Notes: generated by a model not told the origin, from the letters alone. 64,000 bases of DNA from Prorocentrum cordatum (GCA_963575745.1 CAUYUJ010015510.1:40001-104000); one strand, 5' to 3'; shown: positions 21,390-33,100, numbered from the stretch's first letter. Program-made: numbers and translations.

Positions 21390-22870
21390 ATGGAGAAGCG
21401 AGCTTCGCGTGACTCGATGTTTGCCTTTGGTGTCTGTGACGAACACGAGCCCCATGTGGAGTATCAGCAGCGCGTGACCAGACACGATCCCCGCCGCGCT
21501 TCCGGGCCTGCGATGTTTTCTTTCGGTTTACGATGTGGGCCCCTGGAACTGTCGACCCCGTCCCTGGGAATCGTTCCCACGCGAAGCACTTGGCGCTCAC
21601 AGGGGTTGCTGTCGGATGTCTACTGGGTGACGACGGGCTGTTTCCGTGGAAGGGGCCGCAGAGCTCCTTCTGTCCTCCCATTCACAGAAGCAATGTTTGC
21701 GTGACTTCGCTTATGCTTCTGGTTTCTGGCAAATACGCGAGTCCTGGTGGAGCAGCTGCAGCGCGCCCGCTCGCGATCCCCGCCGCGCCCCCAGGCCTCC
21801 GACGTCCCGAGTTTTTGTGCGACGTGGGATCCTGGAACTCTCGACCTCGCCCCGGAGAAACGTGCTCCGCCGCGGGTCGTCCCTTCTGGCAGGCCCCCGG
21901 ACCCGCGGGCGGCCCCAGTCAAGACGAGCTGGCTTCCGAGGGCCAGAGTTCGGGACAGATCAGCTGTCGCGACCTGCTTCGCGACGCTGAAGGTCTGGGC
22001 GCGCTGCCCCCCCTCCCGATGTCGCCCCTGGCCCGACGGACAGGGAGGTGGAGGGGGAGTAGGAGGAGGAGGAGGAGGAGGAGGTGGAAGAGGGGGAGGA
22101 AGAGGCCGCAAAGCTCCCTCTGTCTTCCCAGTCGCAGAAGCAAGCCTCGCGCGACTTGATCTACGCCTCTGGAGTTCGTGACGAACACCGGCCCCTGCGG
22201 TGCAACTGCGGCGCGTGACCAGCCGCGATCCCCGCCGCGACCCTGGGCCTCCGACGTCTACGTTCGTTTCGCGATGCGGGCCCCTGGAACGGTCGACCAC
22301 GCCGCCAGGAATCGTTCCCGCGCGGTTCATTTGGGGCTCGTTGGGTTTGCTGTCGGAGGTCTACTGGGTGACGAAGAGAGGGTGGCCCTGGCTGTTTCCG
22401 TGGAAAGGGCCACGGAGCTCCTTCTGTCTTCTCAGTCGCAGGGACAACGTTTGCGTGACTTCGCTTATGCTTCTGGTGTCTGCGAAGTACGTGAGTGAGT
22501 CCCTGTGGAGCAGCTGCAGCGCGCGCCCGCCCGCGATTCTCACCGCGCCCCCGGGGTTTCGACACCCCGAGTTTTTGTGCGACGTGGGATCCTGGAACTC
22601 TCGACCTAATCCCCGAGACAATGCCCCGCCGCCCCCGCCGCGGATCGTTCCTTCTGTAAGGCCCCCGGACCCGCGGGCGACCCCGGGCCAGAGCTCGGGA
22701 CAGACCAGCCGTCGCGACCTGCTTCGCGACGCTGAAGGTCTGGGCGCGTTGCCCCAGCTCTCCCGATGTCGCTCCCGGTCCGACGGACGGAGAGGAGGAG
22801 GAGGAGGAGGAAGAGGAGGAGGAGGACGAGGAGGACGGTGGGGCGGAGGAGGAGGAGGAGGAGGTGGAAA
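21390..22870. repeat. Four alternating modules (A-B-A-B), ~750-bp tandem duplication
   Basis: Module A has CCTGGAACTGTCGACC and GGATGTCTACTGGGTGACGA (21543, 21605; second copy 22287, 22348). Module B has GAGCAGCTGCAGCGCGC, TTTTTGTGCGACGTGGGATC and GCGACCTGCTTCGCGACGCT (21747-21990; second copy 22505-22740). A and B also resemble each other, suggesting an older ~370-bp duplication. (GGA)n tracts mark the ends of both B modules. Minus-strand frames read similar text in both copies, but I recognise no protein. Confidence 0.7.
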
Positions 22871-23300
22871 AGGAGGAGGAGGAGGAGGAGGAGGAACATG
22901 CGGAGGAGGAGGAGGAGGAGGAGGTGGACGGGGAGGAGGAGCAGGATGGGGGAGGAGGAAGAGGAGGAGGACAAGGACGAGGAGGAGGAGGAGGAGGAGG
23001 AGGAAGAGGAGGAGGGGGAGGATGATGACGATTAGGAGGAGGAGGAGGAGGACAAGAAGGATGAGGAGGAGGTGGAAGAGGAGGTGGACGAGGAAGAGGA
23101 GGAGGCGGAAGGGCAGACTGAGGAGGATGAGGAAGAGGTGGAGGAGGCGGAGGAGGAGGAGGAGGGTGAGGAAAGCAGGAAAAGAAGGAATACACAGAGA
23201 AGGACAAAGAAGAGGAGGAAGAGGAGAGGGGAGGCGCAGGGCGAGGCGAAGGAGGGGGACGAGGACGAAGGGATCAAGGAGGTGGAACATAAGACAGCGG
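22790..23300. repeat. (GGA)n-rich purine block
   Basis: About 500 bp of GGAGGA, GAAGAG and GACGAG. Acidic and Arg-rich frames here are microsatellite readings. Confidence 0.9.
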
Positions 23301-23400
23301 GAGAGTTCAGCGATGACGAAGCAGCGACGCTCGAATAGCCCCAGCGTCGGCGCAGAACGGCAAACCGCAGCCGACGGCAAGACGTCCTCGTCGGTCGTTG

Positions 23401-23404
23401 TCAT

Positions 23405-23444
<40 letters not shown>

Positions 23445-23445
23445 G
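23401..23445. repeat. (GTC)n microsatellite
   Basis: About 14 CGT/GTC triplets, the same motif that borders the LINE at 42.6 and 47.4 kb. Confidence 0.95.
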
Positions 23446-23810
23446 GACACCCTCCTTTTCGTCCGAAGTCGATTCGGACTCGAGTTTGCAATCGGGAGCG
23501 TCTGCGCTAGAACGGAGGCGCGCAGGAGGGCGTGGTATAGATGTACACATACACACAAGCCCGCACATATACGAGACGGCATGCCGCGCTGAAGACAACG
23601 CGTATAATGATGCGACCGCATATCCAATGCGAAGTGACCAGGCTGCTCGCGTGACTCTGCTAGGGCGTCCTTGCGTGGTTGCAGTGCTCCATTGGCAGGC
23701 AGCCTTCTGCGGACAATCGAGCAGAGCGTGCATGCTCTGGTCACGGGCCACCTATCCACCGCGTGCATGTTGCCCCGCGTCGTGCCCCGATCGCAAACAA
23801 TGGGTGCAGC

Positions 23811-23973
23811 TAGGTCACCTGGAGGGCGCGAAGATGAAGCATTGCGTTTCGCGCATCGCGCTTAGGGCCAGAGCGGTTGCCATTATCCAAGGGTGTGGCG
23901 CGAGGGCGAAATGGCGCGAAGATAACCGCACGTCGCGAATCGCAGGGTGCGATGCGCGAAGTTAGGTGACCTA
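23811..23973. mobile_element. MITE-like element with 10-bp terminal inverted repeats
   Basis: TAGGTCACCT at 23811-23820 is the exact reverse complement of AGGTGACCTA at 23964-23973. The interior has GCGCGAAGATGAAG, GGCGCGAAGATAACCGC and GCGATGCGCGAAGTT, shared in part with 5.69-5.83 kb and 55.51-55.67 kb. No coding capacity. Target-site duplications were not resolved. Confidence 0.65.
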
Positions 23974-23999
23974 AGTGCACTTGTACTCATTGTGCGGGT

Positions 24000-25860
24000 C
24001 TTTTGTGTATGAATTGCATCGTATTTCGAAACCAGCGCACAATTGTGTGCTCCGAGCGTGCCTCCAGTCACTTTTGTCGCACCCGTCCTTCTCCCCATCG
24101 TTCCTCCTCCTCCACTTCCCCGCCCCGTCACGACCAGAACCGTACACTCCAACTCTCTGCTGCATCTTTCGAGCCAGATCGATATGTGAGGGTCCTGGCG
24201 CACGAAACCCGGCGAAAACGCGTGGTGTCAAAAAAACGCCCAGATTTCAGGGCCCCAGAGTTTCTTTCGGATGCAACTCTTGGGATGTCAAATTCTGAAC
24301 TTGCCCTGGTCCGAAATCCGGCTAGATCCCGCTTAATCCCGCTTAATATTGCTTAATCTGGCTTTATCCGAGGCCCATTGTGGCGCAACGGCCCCCCAAT
24401 GGGGCTTAATCCTCTTTACTCTTTCCGACGAAAACCTCCCAGTAGTTGCGTCCTGAGTTTCTCTCCCCCTTTTTCCCCCCCCCCCCCTCCCTGCCTCCCT
24501 CCTTCCACTTCGACATCCTTCGCGTCTGTGAGCAGAGGGCTGCGCGCGCTCGCTCGCGCCGCAGATGGGCGTGGACCCCGGCGTCTTCGCGAGGAGGGAC
24601 CTGCTTCGACGCGTTGCGCCGGCCGAGTGCAGGAGGAGGAGGAGGACGAGGAGGAGGAGGAGGAGGAGGAGGAGGAGGAGGAGGAGGAGGGGGAGGAGGA
24701 GGAGGCGGAGGGGTCGAGAAGGAAAAGCATGAGAGGAGGAAGAGGATCCAGGAGAAGGGGGATGATTTAGGGTCGACGAGGGGTCGGATGCCAGCTCCAC
24801 GCCGTCACGCCCCACACCTGCGGATGCTGCTGCTCATCCTGCTGTTGCTCCTCTGCTTCCGCATCCTCCTCCTCCTCCTCCTCCTCCTCCTCCTCGTCCT
24901 CCTCCTACCCTTCCTGGTATCCTTCTTCTTCCCCCCTCCTGTCATGCAGCAGGTCAGAGGCTACTGAACGGGAGCCCAAGTCCGCACGAAGAGGTCGTGG
25001 AGAGTGAGCCCCCCCGAAGTTCAGCAGGAAACTTTGCTCGTAGAGTATACGCACACCTTAGACTCCGTAGTAAATCCAGCAGGTCCTCTCCTCCCTTTCC
25101 TCCTTCTCTTCTGATCCTCTCGTATTCTTCCTCATCCTTCTCTTGCTGTTTCTCCTCCTCCTCCGCCTCCTCCTCGTCCTCGTCCTCGTCCTCCTCCTTT
25201 TCCCACCTATCTCCTCACTATCCTTCCTCTGTCTTCCACTCTTATTTATCTCTCTCCTCCCCTTCTCCGTTCCTTTGTACAATAGTCCCAGCTGCACTTG
25301 CGATCCCAAGTCTGGGTTCCCTGGGTTCGTTTGTTGGGTTCCCCGTCCCTGCGTTGTCCGATACCCGAATCCTTTGGATGCCTCGGTTTCGTGGGGATGC
25401 GTGTGCTGACTCTTCATGCATATTGACGCATATCGCTGACACTGTACTAGTTGCAACGTGTTGTGCTGCAGATCGCCTTGATCTGAGTATTTCTGACTGG
25501 CTGTATGTTGTGGTGCGTTGCCTTGCATCCGATGTGTTTGATATCGCCGTATTGCGATGCTCTTCGTTAGTTGCTTTATAGTTCATTGCCTTGCCATTGC
25601 ATCCGCCTAACTAAAGCCTAAGCGCGTGGTTGTAGCACTGGTCTAAAATCCTATTCCTGTCTCTCCGTGTCTCTCATCTCTGCATCTTCTTTCTCTGCCT
25701 CCATCCCCCTCCCCCTCACTCTCCCCGGTCGCCCCCCCTCTCTCGCTTCCTCTCCCTTTCTCCGTCCCTCCCTCCCTCTCTTTCTCTCTATCTCTCTCTC
25801 TCCCTCTCTATCTGCCTGTCCGTCTGACTGGGGACCCCCAGGCGATCAAACCATTGCTGC
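24000..25860. other. No supportable gene; microsatellites
   Basis: Holds (GGA)n at about 24630-24715, (CCT)n at 24865-24905 and 25155-25200, CT-rich tract at 25730-25815, and a short run of TCCCGCTTAA repeats near 24330. Open frames lack motifs. Confidence 0.6.
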
Positions 25861-25863
25861 GGC

Positions 25864-26488
25864 ATGCCTCGAGGGACCGACTGCAATCAGTCACGGTGGA
25901 AACCAGAAGGCCACAGTCTCCCACACATCATATATAGTAGCATTCCCACCCCGCCCAGCCACGGCGAGCGTGAGGATCACTCCATGGCCATGTGGATTTG
26001 GCGCTTCACCATGGGAACTGCCAGACAACAACCGACAGTAGATCTACTACCAGATTGCCGTATCTCGGGGTGCGCCTGCGTGCAAGGCCTCATTTGCGAC
26101 CTTGTCTGCGACACCTGCAGGCGGACCTTCTGGGGCTCTCGCAGACAACAGGGGTGGCAGGAGGAACTGGAGGACGTCGATGTGCGAACGGTGACCCCAG
26201 AATCAGATTCGTTTCCAGCAGGCGTTTATTCGATGGGTTGTGCAGAACACGGTGCAGAGACTACACAGCACGTGGCCTTACCAAAACCGTTCGTCACTCA
26301 TCCCAGGGCCGCAGATTGTGGCTCAAGTTTCTGATGATCGCGACCCGCAAGACAGGGCTCGGCACGATTACCGTAGCAAAGCACATACGTCACTACGTCG
26401 ACCCTGCCAGCTCGCGAGCCTTCTGTCGATGGCTCAGCAGATGGAACTTTCTGTTGGGATGCGCTACCCCGCCAGGATATACCCGTGA
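25864..26488 (+). CDS. Unassigned open frames, low confidence
   Basis: Two overlapping plus-strand frames cover this stretch (about 156 codons from 25864 and 166 from 25992). The first is fairly cysteine-rich (CACVQGLICDLVCDTCRRTF near 26080). I recognise no family. The region is less repetitive than its surroundings and could hold a decayed gene or part of a retroelement, or be chance. Confidence 0.2.
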
Positions 26489-26929
26489 ATAGACGCATCG
26501 ATGTTCCATGCTCATCCATCCTCGGGCTTCGATGCTCCTCCATCATCGATCTTTCTCGATCCTCGATCAACCTCGATCGTCGATCCCGAATCCTCAGACG
26601 TTATTGGCAACAGCACAGAAAGTTGAACCCTTGCTGCGCGGCGCAGGTCGTCGGCCGTACGATTGTGCAACAGTGCTGTTGGGGACAGACCGAGAGTGAG
26701 ACAATCCGTTCGCTTCATTAGTCTGCGACCAATGCGGAACCCTACCCCTGCGGGTCTTATCGACGCTGGGGTATCGGACACCACCGCTGAGGTTCACTTG
26801 GCTGTAGACACCTTTCGAATTCTGAGCCCTGGCCGGTTTTGCAGAAATCTAAGCTGCAGGGCCAGGGTTCACAGGTGGCTGCCCGAGTAGGAATTCAGGG
26901 CGTTCAGTCCTTAGGGTGGTTCGGGTCCC

Positions 26930-27075
26930 CTACCCATTCAGCCCCTGCCCATCCAGCGGCCGCTGGATTGAGACCCCGCCGTGCCGGATGAGTACCCCTG
27001 CCCTTCCAGCGGCCGCCCCACGGGTATCCCGCCGTGCTGGCTGGGTACCCCCACCCATCCAGCGCTGGATTGAGC
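26930..27075. repeat. ~60-bp tandem repeat, about three diverged units
   Basis: Phrases CCCATCCAGCGGCCGC, CCCCGCCGTGC and GGGTACCCC recur near 26947, 27007 and 27055. Confidence 0.6.
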
Positions 27076-27200
27076 ACGTGCAGGAGAGGTGACCACGGCA
27101 TGATCTTGGGGATACACGTCTTGCCGGAAGGTGCACCTGCGGCGGAGGCCGCCCTGCGATCTGGAGGAGCCTAGCGATCCACGGGCTCCATCTCACGTGT

Positions 27201-27275
27201 CGACGCGCATCGGGATGGCATAAAGTTTATGCCATGCCGATGCGTGTCGTAGGGGACCGTTTATGATAAACGGTC
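27201..27275. repeat. Two adjacent palindromes (49 bp and 21 bp)
   Basis: 27201-27249 is a 49-bp palindrome with only two mismatched pairs, centred on TGGCATAAAGTTTATGCCA. 27255-27275 is a perfect stem GACCGTTTAT / ATAAACGGTC with a one-base centre. The two are separated by five bases. Confidence 0.85.
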
Positions 27276-27495
27276 TTGGGCGAGCAGGGCCGTCTCGCCA
27301 CTATAGGCGCGTCGCTCTGACCCCCGAAGTCGAAGCCTCGCTTCCGAGAGTTGAGGTCACATGGGGCGCTTGAGAGGGGGCCTGGCCTGCCTCTCTTCCT
27401 CGGCGGAAGATCGGCGGAAGCTGGCGGAAGTAAACGGGGGCGGATCCGCCGGCGGAAGCCGGCGGAAGTAAAGTTGCACCCTTAATATATGACAT

Positions 27496-28293
27496 GTGAT
27501 TTTGATTCAGGGTTTCCAGAATTGCCCACATGGCTGCCGCGCAATCGGTGTACCATTCGGGGGAGTGCCCGCTGGAGTGCCACACAGGGCCCAGACACCT
27601 GTGAGGTCTGGAGCACGAAGCGGAACTGCGGACCGCGACCCTGCACGATTGCGGCCTGGGCGTCCGCCGTCTGTGCGACGTGTGCATGCCCAGCGCAAGG
27701 GCTCAGCACAACCTCGTGTGGGAGGGCAGACGACACACCGTCTGGACGCCGAAGGATGGAAGGGCTTTCAAGAATTGCCGGGATGCCCTGATCGAGTGCG
27801 TACGCGCTTGTCGGAGTTCCGTGTCGCGGCGTCAGAGCGGGTATTCGATCCACAGTGCCCTTTGGGCCACTTGGGGCTGTGTTTTGGGCGGATGGCGGAC
27901 AACGGCTTTCTGGCATGCCATTTTGACATATGCTTGGATCCCACTTGCGGCGCTGCGTGGGCGACATACGGATCTGGAGACCGGTCGACCACCAGCGGTT
28001 GGCTCTTGGCGAATCGGCGCTCGGCTGCTCAGCTCAGCAGCCATCTGTCAGCCTCTGCCTGGCACGCTGCCGTTGATGAATGCTGTTCGCCTCTAACGAC
28101 GCGGACGCCCCAATTCGTGACACCTTCGTTTGCTCCTCAACTGCAGCGCTTCGGCGGTTGCGCGGACGGAAGCGCGGCTCACTGCGGCTCACAGGCGGAC
28201 AGGCGACTCGATCGGCTCTCGCTGCACTCGGAGGTACTGCCGACCATCACAGCAGGGCTTGCGGCTTTTACTCGCGCGCCCGAGCGCGAGTGA
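27496..28293 (+). CDS. Unassigned open frame, 265 codons, low confidence
   Basis: An uninterrupted plus-strand frame in sequence of ordinary complexity, with C/H-rich phrases such as GFLACHFDICLDPTCGAAWA. A competing minus-strand frame at 27482-27967 is of similar quality. No family recognised; possibly a retroelement relic. Confidence 0.2.
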   Translation: MILIQGFQNCPHGCRAIGVPFGGVPAGVPHRAQTPVRSGARSGTADRDPARLRPGRPPSVRRVHAQRKGSAQPRVGGQTTHRLDAEGWKGFQELPGCPDRVRTRLSEFRVAASERVFDPQCPLGHLGLCFGRMADNGFLACHFDICLDPTCGAAWATYGSGDRSTTSGWLLANRRSAAQLSSHLSASAWHAAVDECCSPLTTRTPQFVTPSFAPQLQRFGGCADGSAAHCGSQADRRLDRLSLHSEVLPTITAGLAAFTRAPERE

Positions 28294-28770
28294 GGACAGC
28301 AGATTTTCCTACAGACGATTCCGCGTCACAGTGCTCCCTGAGCCATCACTGCGTACGCTGACATGGTTGAGCGCATACGTGAAGCTGGCATCCGAGAGAC
28401 CAGCACGCTGGACAAATGAAGCTGTGGCCGCGCGGGCTGGGCACGCAGACCACGAGGCATCCCGCTACAAGAACGGATGGTCGATCCACCTTCGCCAGAA
28501 GGTTCCCCCTCAGAGCGGCAGTGGCAGAATTTTAGCTTGCTCCCCCATTGGGACGGTCATGTTTCGTTTCGAGACTGCCGAGTGACATCGGAGCACGCGT
28601 TCGGCCTGGGCCTGCGGGCTTCACGACCGCCGCAGAGGTTGGGCCCGAGCCCGAGCCGCCAGCGGTCTGGTTCGCCATCCCACCGCAGGCTGCCAGTGCT
28701 GCGCGGCAGCTCTCTCGTGCCGACGGCGTCGGTACTCGACGACAGCGCCGCCAGTTGGTCAGGATGGGCC
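28294..28770. other. No supportable gene
   Basis: Non-repetitive GC-rich stretch with short open frames and no motif. Confidence 0.45.
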
Positions 28771-28774
28771 TTTT

Positions 28775-28883
28775 TCGGCGGCGCGCCGAGGGGGGAAGTG
28801 AGAGGGGGCAGGCCTTTTCAGAAGGCCTCCGAGCCTTCTGAAACGGCCCGCCCCCTCGGCCGCCCCCCTGGGCGCGCCGCCGA
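28775..28883. mobile_element. Foldback element F1 (~109 bp)
   Basis: TCGGCGGCGCGCC (28775-28787) pairs with GGCGCGCCGCCGA (28871-28883). Pairing continues inward through purine/pyrimidine tracts to CAGAAGGC / GCCTTCTG around a short loop. No coding capacity; structure like a MITE or pre-miRNA-type hairpin. Confidence 0.75.
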
Positions 28884-29184
28884 CTTCAGCGGATGGTGCG
28901 CTTGGTTGCACGTCTTTGCGTTCGGCTCGGACGATTGGCAGTGAAGATATCGTGCCTGCCCTTCTCGAGATGCCGTGCGGGACATTGTCTGGAGCTCAGT
29001 GCTCTTCGAATGTTTGGTGTTTCCCCCGCTCAGATGTTTGACTTGCGCTTTCCTGGTGCATACCTTGTGCATCTATTTCAAATCCATAGGTCTTTAGAGC
29101 CCCCCAATAGTGGAAACGAATAATATGTTCGATGCCCTGTGCCCGCAGAACACCGGCAGAAGACGCTTCTTTCTTCGCAAAAGT

Positions 29185-29305
29185 TTGTCTGTCTGTCTGT
29201 CCGTCTCTATCTCCCTATCTCTCTCTCTCTCTCTCTCTCTCCCTCTCTCTGTTTCTCTCTCTCTCTCTATCCCTCTCTCTCTCTCTCTCCCTTCTGTCTC
29301 TCCCT
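29185..29305. repeat. (CT)n and (CTGT)n pyrimidine microsatellite
   Basis: GTCTGTCTGT followed by CTCTCTCTCT with interruptions. It keeps an upstream frame open towards the zinc-ribbon ORF, but I would not place a start there. Confidence 0.9.
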
Positions 29306-29729
29306 CTTTCGCTTTCCTCCTCTTCTGCATGTCGCGCCCTTCCCCTTTCATCAGCTTTCCTCGCCTCGACTGTCCTCTCCTCCTTCCCTTCGCCTCACCT
29401 GAGCCGCCGTCCCGGCCCGAGGCTTTTGGGTGCAGGTATCCAGGATACCTGCGAGCCTCGCGGGACTCGGCGGCCATACGCGCTCGCCCGCGCCCTCGCT
29501 GGTGGCGTGCGGGCCGGCCGTGCAGCTGTGCTGCGGTGTGCGCCGCCCCCAGAGTGGGCGGGCGCACGACGGCGCGGGCGCCCGCTTCGAGCAAGGCGCG
29601 GCGCCGGCTGCGCGTGAGCGAGCCCGCCTGGCACAGGCGCGCGCGCGAGCGGCGCACGCAGTCGCGCACCCTGCTGCGCGTCGCCGCTGCCGCTGCGAGG
29701 CTGCGTGCGCACCATAGCAACGGGCTGAT

Positions 29730-31063
29730 GTCAGGCCGAGCCGGAGGCGGGGGCAAAGGCGGCCAGGGCCGCAAGGGCAGCGGCAAGGGCAGTTCGGGCG
29801 GCGGCCACAGCGGGCAGAGTGGCAGCACTCCGCCGTGGGCCGTTCCGCCGCCGCCGCCTGGATGGTGGTGCCCGTCGTGCGGAGGACTCAACGGCCCTTC
29901 TGACGCCCTCTGCCGCACCTGCTTCCCTCTTCCCGAGCATGGTCCCATGCATGGAGACGGAGGAGGGACAGCGCGCCCGCGCGCGGGCCCGCGCGGTGAC
30001 GGCCGCCAGCCTCGTTCTGCCTCGAGGCGTCGGCGCCGCGGCGGCAAGGGCGAGGCACGTCAGCCCGAGGCCGAGCCGAGGACGCGGTCAGCCTCGCGAG
30101 TCCGCTTCGAGGACGAGGGTACGGAGGACGACGGAGGCGATCCGCGGCAGAGGTCGGCCTCGAGCCGCCGCCAGCGCTCCGCCGACGGCGATGGCCGACG
30201 GAGGCGGTCTGCTGGAGGCGAATCTGATGCATCGGACGGCGATGAGGACGGCCGCAGGCCCGCGCTCGGCATCCTCCCCGCGCTGCCGTTGGACGCGCGG
30301 GCACACCCAGCCTGGGTCGAGCCGCCGTCGGATGAGCGCGGGCTCACGGCCCACAGGCGCTCGCTGCGCCAGATGGCGGCCGCCACGGGCAAGAGGCTGC
30401 AGGCTGCCATCGAGCTCGGCATGAGTCTGGAGCAGAGGCGCCCACTGGAGGAGGAGTACGCCGTGCAGCTCAGCATGATCATCCTGGCCCGCCCGGCTGG
30501 CGCACGATGCGACCGTCAGCGCAGCTTCGTCCAGCGGGCTCAGGCCAAGCTGGAGAAGCCCACATGGGGGGGCCCCCGCCTGCGGGCACCGCCGCGGGGG
30601 CCGCATGGCGTGCTGCTGGACCCGCCGCCGCCGACGCCGTCGAGGTGCCAGTCAGCGCCGAGGAGGATGTTGCTGCGGCTGCCACTGCCGAGGCAGCCCG
30701 CAAAGCGAGGGCAGCTCAGCGTGCTGAGAGGAAGGCTGCAGAACGTGCACGTCGCCCGGATGGCCAGCAGGGACTGCGAGACGCGTTGGCTCGCCAGGCG
30801 TCAGCGCGGCCAGGTGCGTGCAGTCACCGCGGCCGCGGAGCCCTGCCACCGTCGCCGCACGGCCGTGCCGCCGTCGCCGCAGAGGCAGGAGACGATGCCG
30901 TTGCAGGTGCAGCCAGCCGCCGCCAGAGGCACAGCCGCAGCCACAGCCCACGGCGCGAAGCGCCAGACGGCTTCATGCTGTGCGGCGGCCGCGCTGGCTC
31001 CACCGAGGGCAGCGAGGGGGCGACGTCGACGCTGGGGTGATGTGTCATGGCGTGCGGGCCACG
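29730..31063 (+). pseudogene. 5' ORF of a non-LTR element with RanBP2-like zinc ribbon, frame-broken
   Basis: From MSGRAGGGGKGG (29730) the frame gives a Gly-rich start, WWCPSCGGLNGPSDALCRTC (near 29865), an Arg/Ser-rich basic stretch with RSASRVRFEDEG, then LGILPALPLDARAHPAWVEP, LTAHRRSLRQMAAATGKRLQ and AAIELGMSLEQRRPLEEE. W-x-C-x2-C-x3-N-x6-C-x2-C is the RanBP2-type zinc finger. Charged helical text then moves to another frame near 30480-30560 (AAATAEAARKARAAQRAERK, AERARRPDGQQ), so at least one frameshift separates the halves. I recall this domain order from 5' reading frames of dinoflagellate retroelements, which is memory, not a search. No RT follows in frame. A host gene with intron at the break is the alternative. 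Confidence 0.5.
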
Positions 31064-31069
31064 GGGAGC

Positions 31070-32080
31070 GAGAGGGCTGCCACTGAGCCGTCTCAAAGTC
31101 CGCCTGCGACTGGCGCTGCGCCAGTCAGGCCGACTGACACTCACCTCGGATGGCGCCCGCGGCCCAGCAGCAGCCGCGCTGCAAAATTCCAGATTGCACT
31201 GATCTAGTCAGGCTACTGTGTCAGCCCTGGCTATCTTGCTCTCTCACTCCCGTCTTCTTTACCTGTTTCCCAATCTCCGTGTCCCCCGCCGCCCCCACAG
31301 CCCGTTGAGCTCACACCAGAATTGCGTGTCCTAATTGCTGCCAAGCGTGCGCAAAGCTAGAGAGCGACGTCGGATTCGACTCGCCCAGCGAATAGCCCCA
31401 TGGACTTTCCAACCCAGTTTGGGGGTAGGGCTGTTTGATAAGGCGCACGAGTAAATAGGATGTTGGGTGGCGGGCCTCAGGTGTTGGTGGTGGATGGGTA
31501 AGGGATCGCATCTCAGTCAGGCACTTTGTCAGTCCTGGCCTTACTCTCACAACTATTTCGTCTTTCGAGCCTTGCGTTATCTCTTTTATCTCACCTCCCT
31601 AGCAGCTCACAGTCACCCGCGCCAAGCACACGGCACTTGGGTGGGCCACCGTCTTGGGGTGTGACAGGCGAGCGGCTGACAGTGGGGTACTTGTGTGGAC
31701 GTGCTCTGATCTCTCTGCCTATGTTGCCAGTGTTTCGAGCTTTGCTAAGACCCTGCCTTGTGGCTGGTGCTATGGTTAATGCGTGCCCTCCTCGTTTGGC
31801 CAGCCCCGTGGTGGTATACAGATAACCCCCACCTCATCTGCCAGTTTCGAGCTGAGCTGGAATCACGTCCTCTGAATGAGCTTGCATTCCATAGCCGTCT
31901 GACCTCCAGAGTTGCGCCACAGCAGGCCTGACTTTCACGTGGATCAGTTTTGCTGCAGACAGCCTCTCTTGGACCATGGACGTGTGTCTGTCGGCCACCT
32001 TCAGTTTCCATGAGTATCCGATGGCCGCAGTTTTAGGTGATTTTTGTAGTATGGAGGGAACGTTGGGGGATTGGTCGAGG
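31070..32080. other. No supportable gene
   Basis: Two diverged phrases TCAGGC(T)ACT(G/T)TGTCAG(C/T)CCTGG at about 31208 and 31518 suggest an older duplication related to the 32-kb tandem unit. No motif in any frame. Confidence 0.45.
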
Positions 32081-33100
32081 TGTTAGCAGCCCGGGGCTGG
32101 GTAACAGCAAGCGGAGAGAGCGGCAGCCCGCCTCTTTTGTTCTTTCATCGCTTCGGCCTGCCTGCAATGCCGGCCCGCCCTCTTGCCCTCTCTCCCTCTG
32201 AAACCAGATTTTTCAGATAATGACAGCAGTCGTATTGCGCAACGGTTGCCATCTCGAGCGTCAGCCTTGTCGGCCGAACCGAGGGTCGATCCGTGAGGGG
32301 AGGGGTCCATAGTGGGCGCTCCGAAAGGAACTCGCGAAGCCCCCGCCCCACAGCGGCTCTCGCCGAGGTAAAGTCGTTGAGGTCAGCGGCTTTGAGAGCC
32401 ACAGCGGTCGTGAAGACCGCAACGCGTAGTCGGGAGAGGGCTGGGATTGGTAGTTCGGGCAGTTGGAGGTATTAGCAGCGAGGCAGTGCAGCAATAGTCA
32501 GAGAGAGCGGCAGCCCGCCTCTCTTGCTCTTTCTTGTGCACGGCCTGCCTGCAAGTGCTGTCCCGCCCTCTTGCCCGCTCTCTCTCTGAGACTAAATTTC
32601 AGACGGCGCGTAACAGGTTTCATTGAAAGCAGTTGACGCGCGCAACTGTCGCCAGCTCGAGCGCCAGCCTGGTCGGCCGAACCGAGGGTCGAACCGTGAA
32701 GGGGGCGGGCCATAGTGGGCGCTCCGAAAGGAACTCGCGAAGCCCCCACCCCACAACGGCGCTCGCCGAGGCAAAGTCGTTGAGAGCAGCTGTTTTGAGA
32801 GCTGACAGCGGTCGAAGTGATCGCAACATGTATTCGGGAGGGGGTTGGGTATGTCAGATTGGGCGGACGTGCTGAGATCAGAGAGTCATGTGCCTGCCTC
32901 TCTTGCTTCTTTCCGCCGCCGCCTCCTTGCCACCCGCTCGCCTGCTCTCTCTCCATCGTCAACCCGGACAGAGGCGCGCCCCCTCGCGTTTCTGTCATCG
33001 CCCGACCGTCAAGCTTCAAGCCTTGGCCCGTGGGGGGCAGCGGCAAGGGGCTCGGTGAGCGTAGTCCGTCGCTAACCACGCACCCTCTTGCAGATATGGA
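32081..33100. repeat. ~389-bp tandem duplication, two units plus partial third
   Basis: TTAGCAGC...GAGAGAGCGGCAGCCCGCCTC starts units at 32081 and 32470. Both continue through CGAACCGAGGGTCGA, CATAGTGGGCGCTCCGAAAG and GGAACTCGCGAAGCCCCC. A third, diverged start lies near 32847 (GAGAGTCATGTGCCTGCCTC). Confidence 0.85.

Noticed and set aside
22200-23510. 436-codon plus-strand and 376-codon minus-strand frames
   Set aside because: Both run through the (GGA)n purine block and the duplicated modules and contain no recognisable domain.
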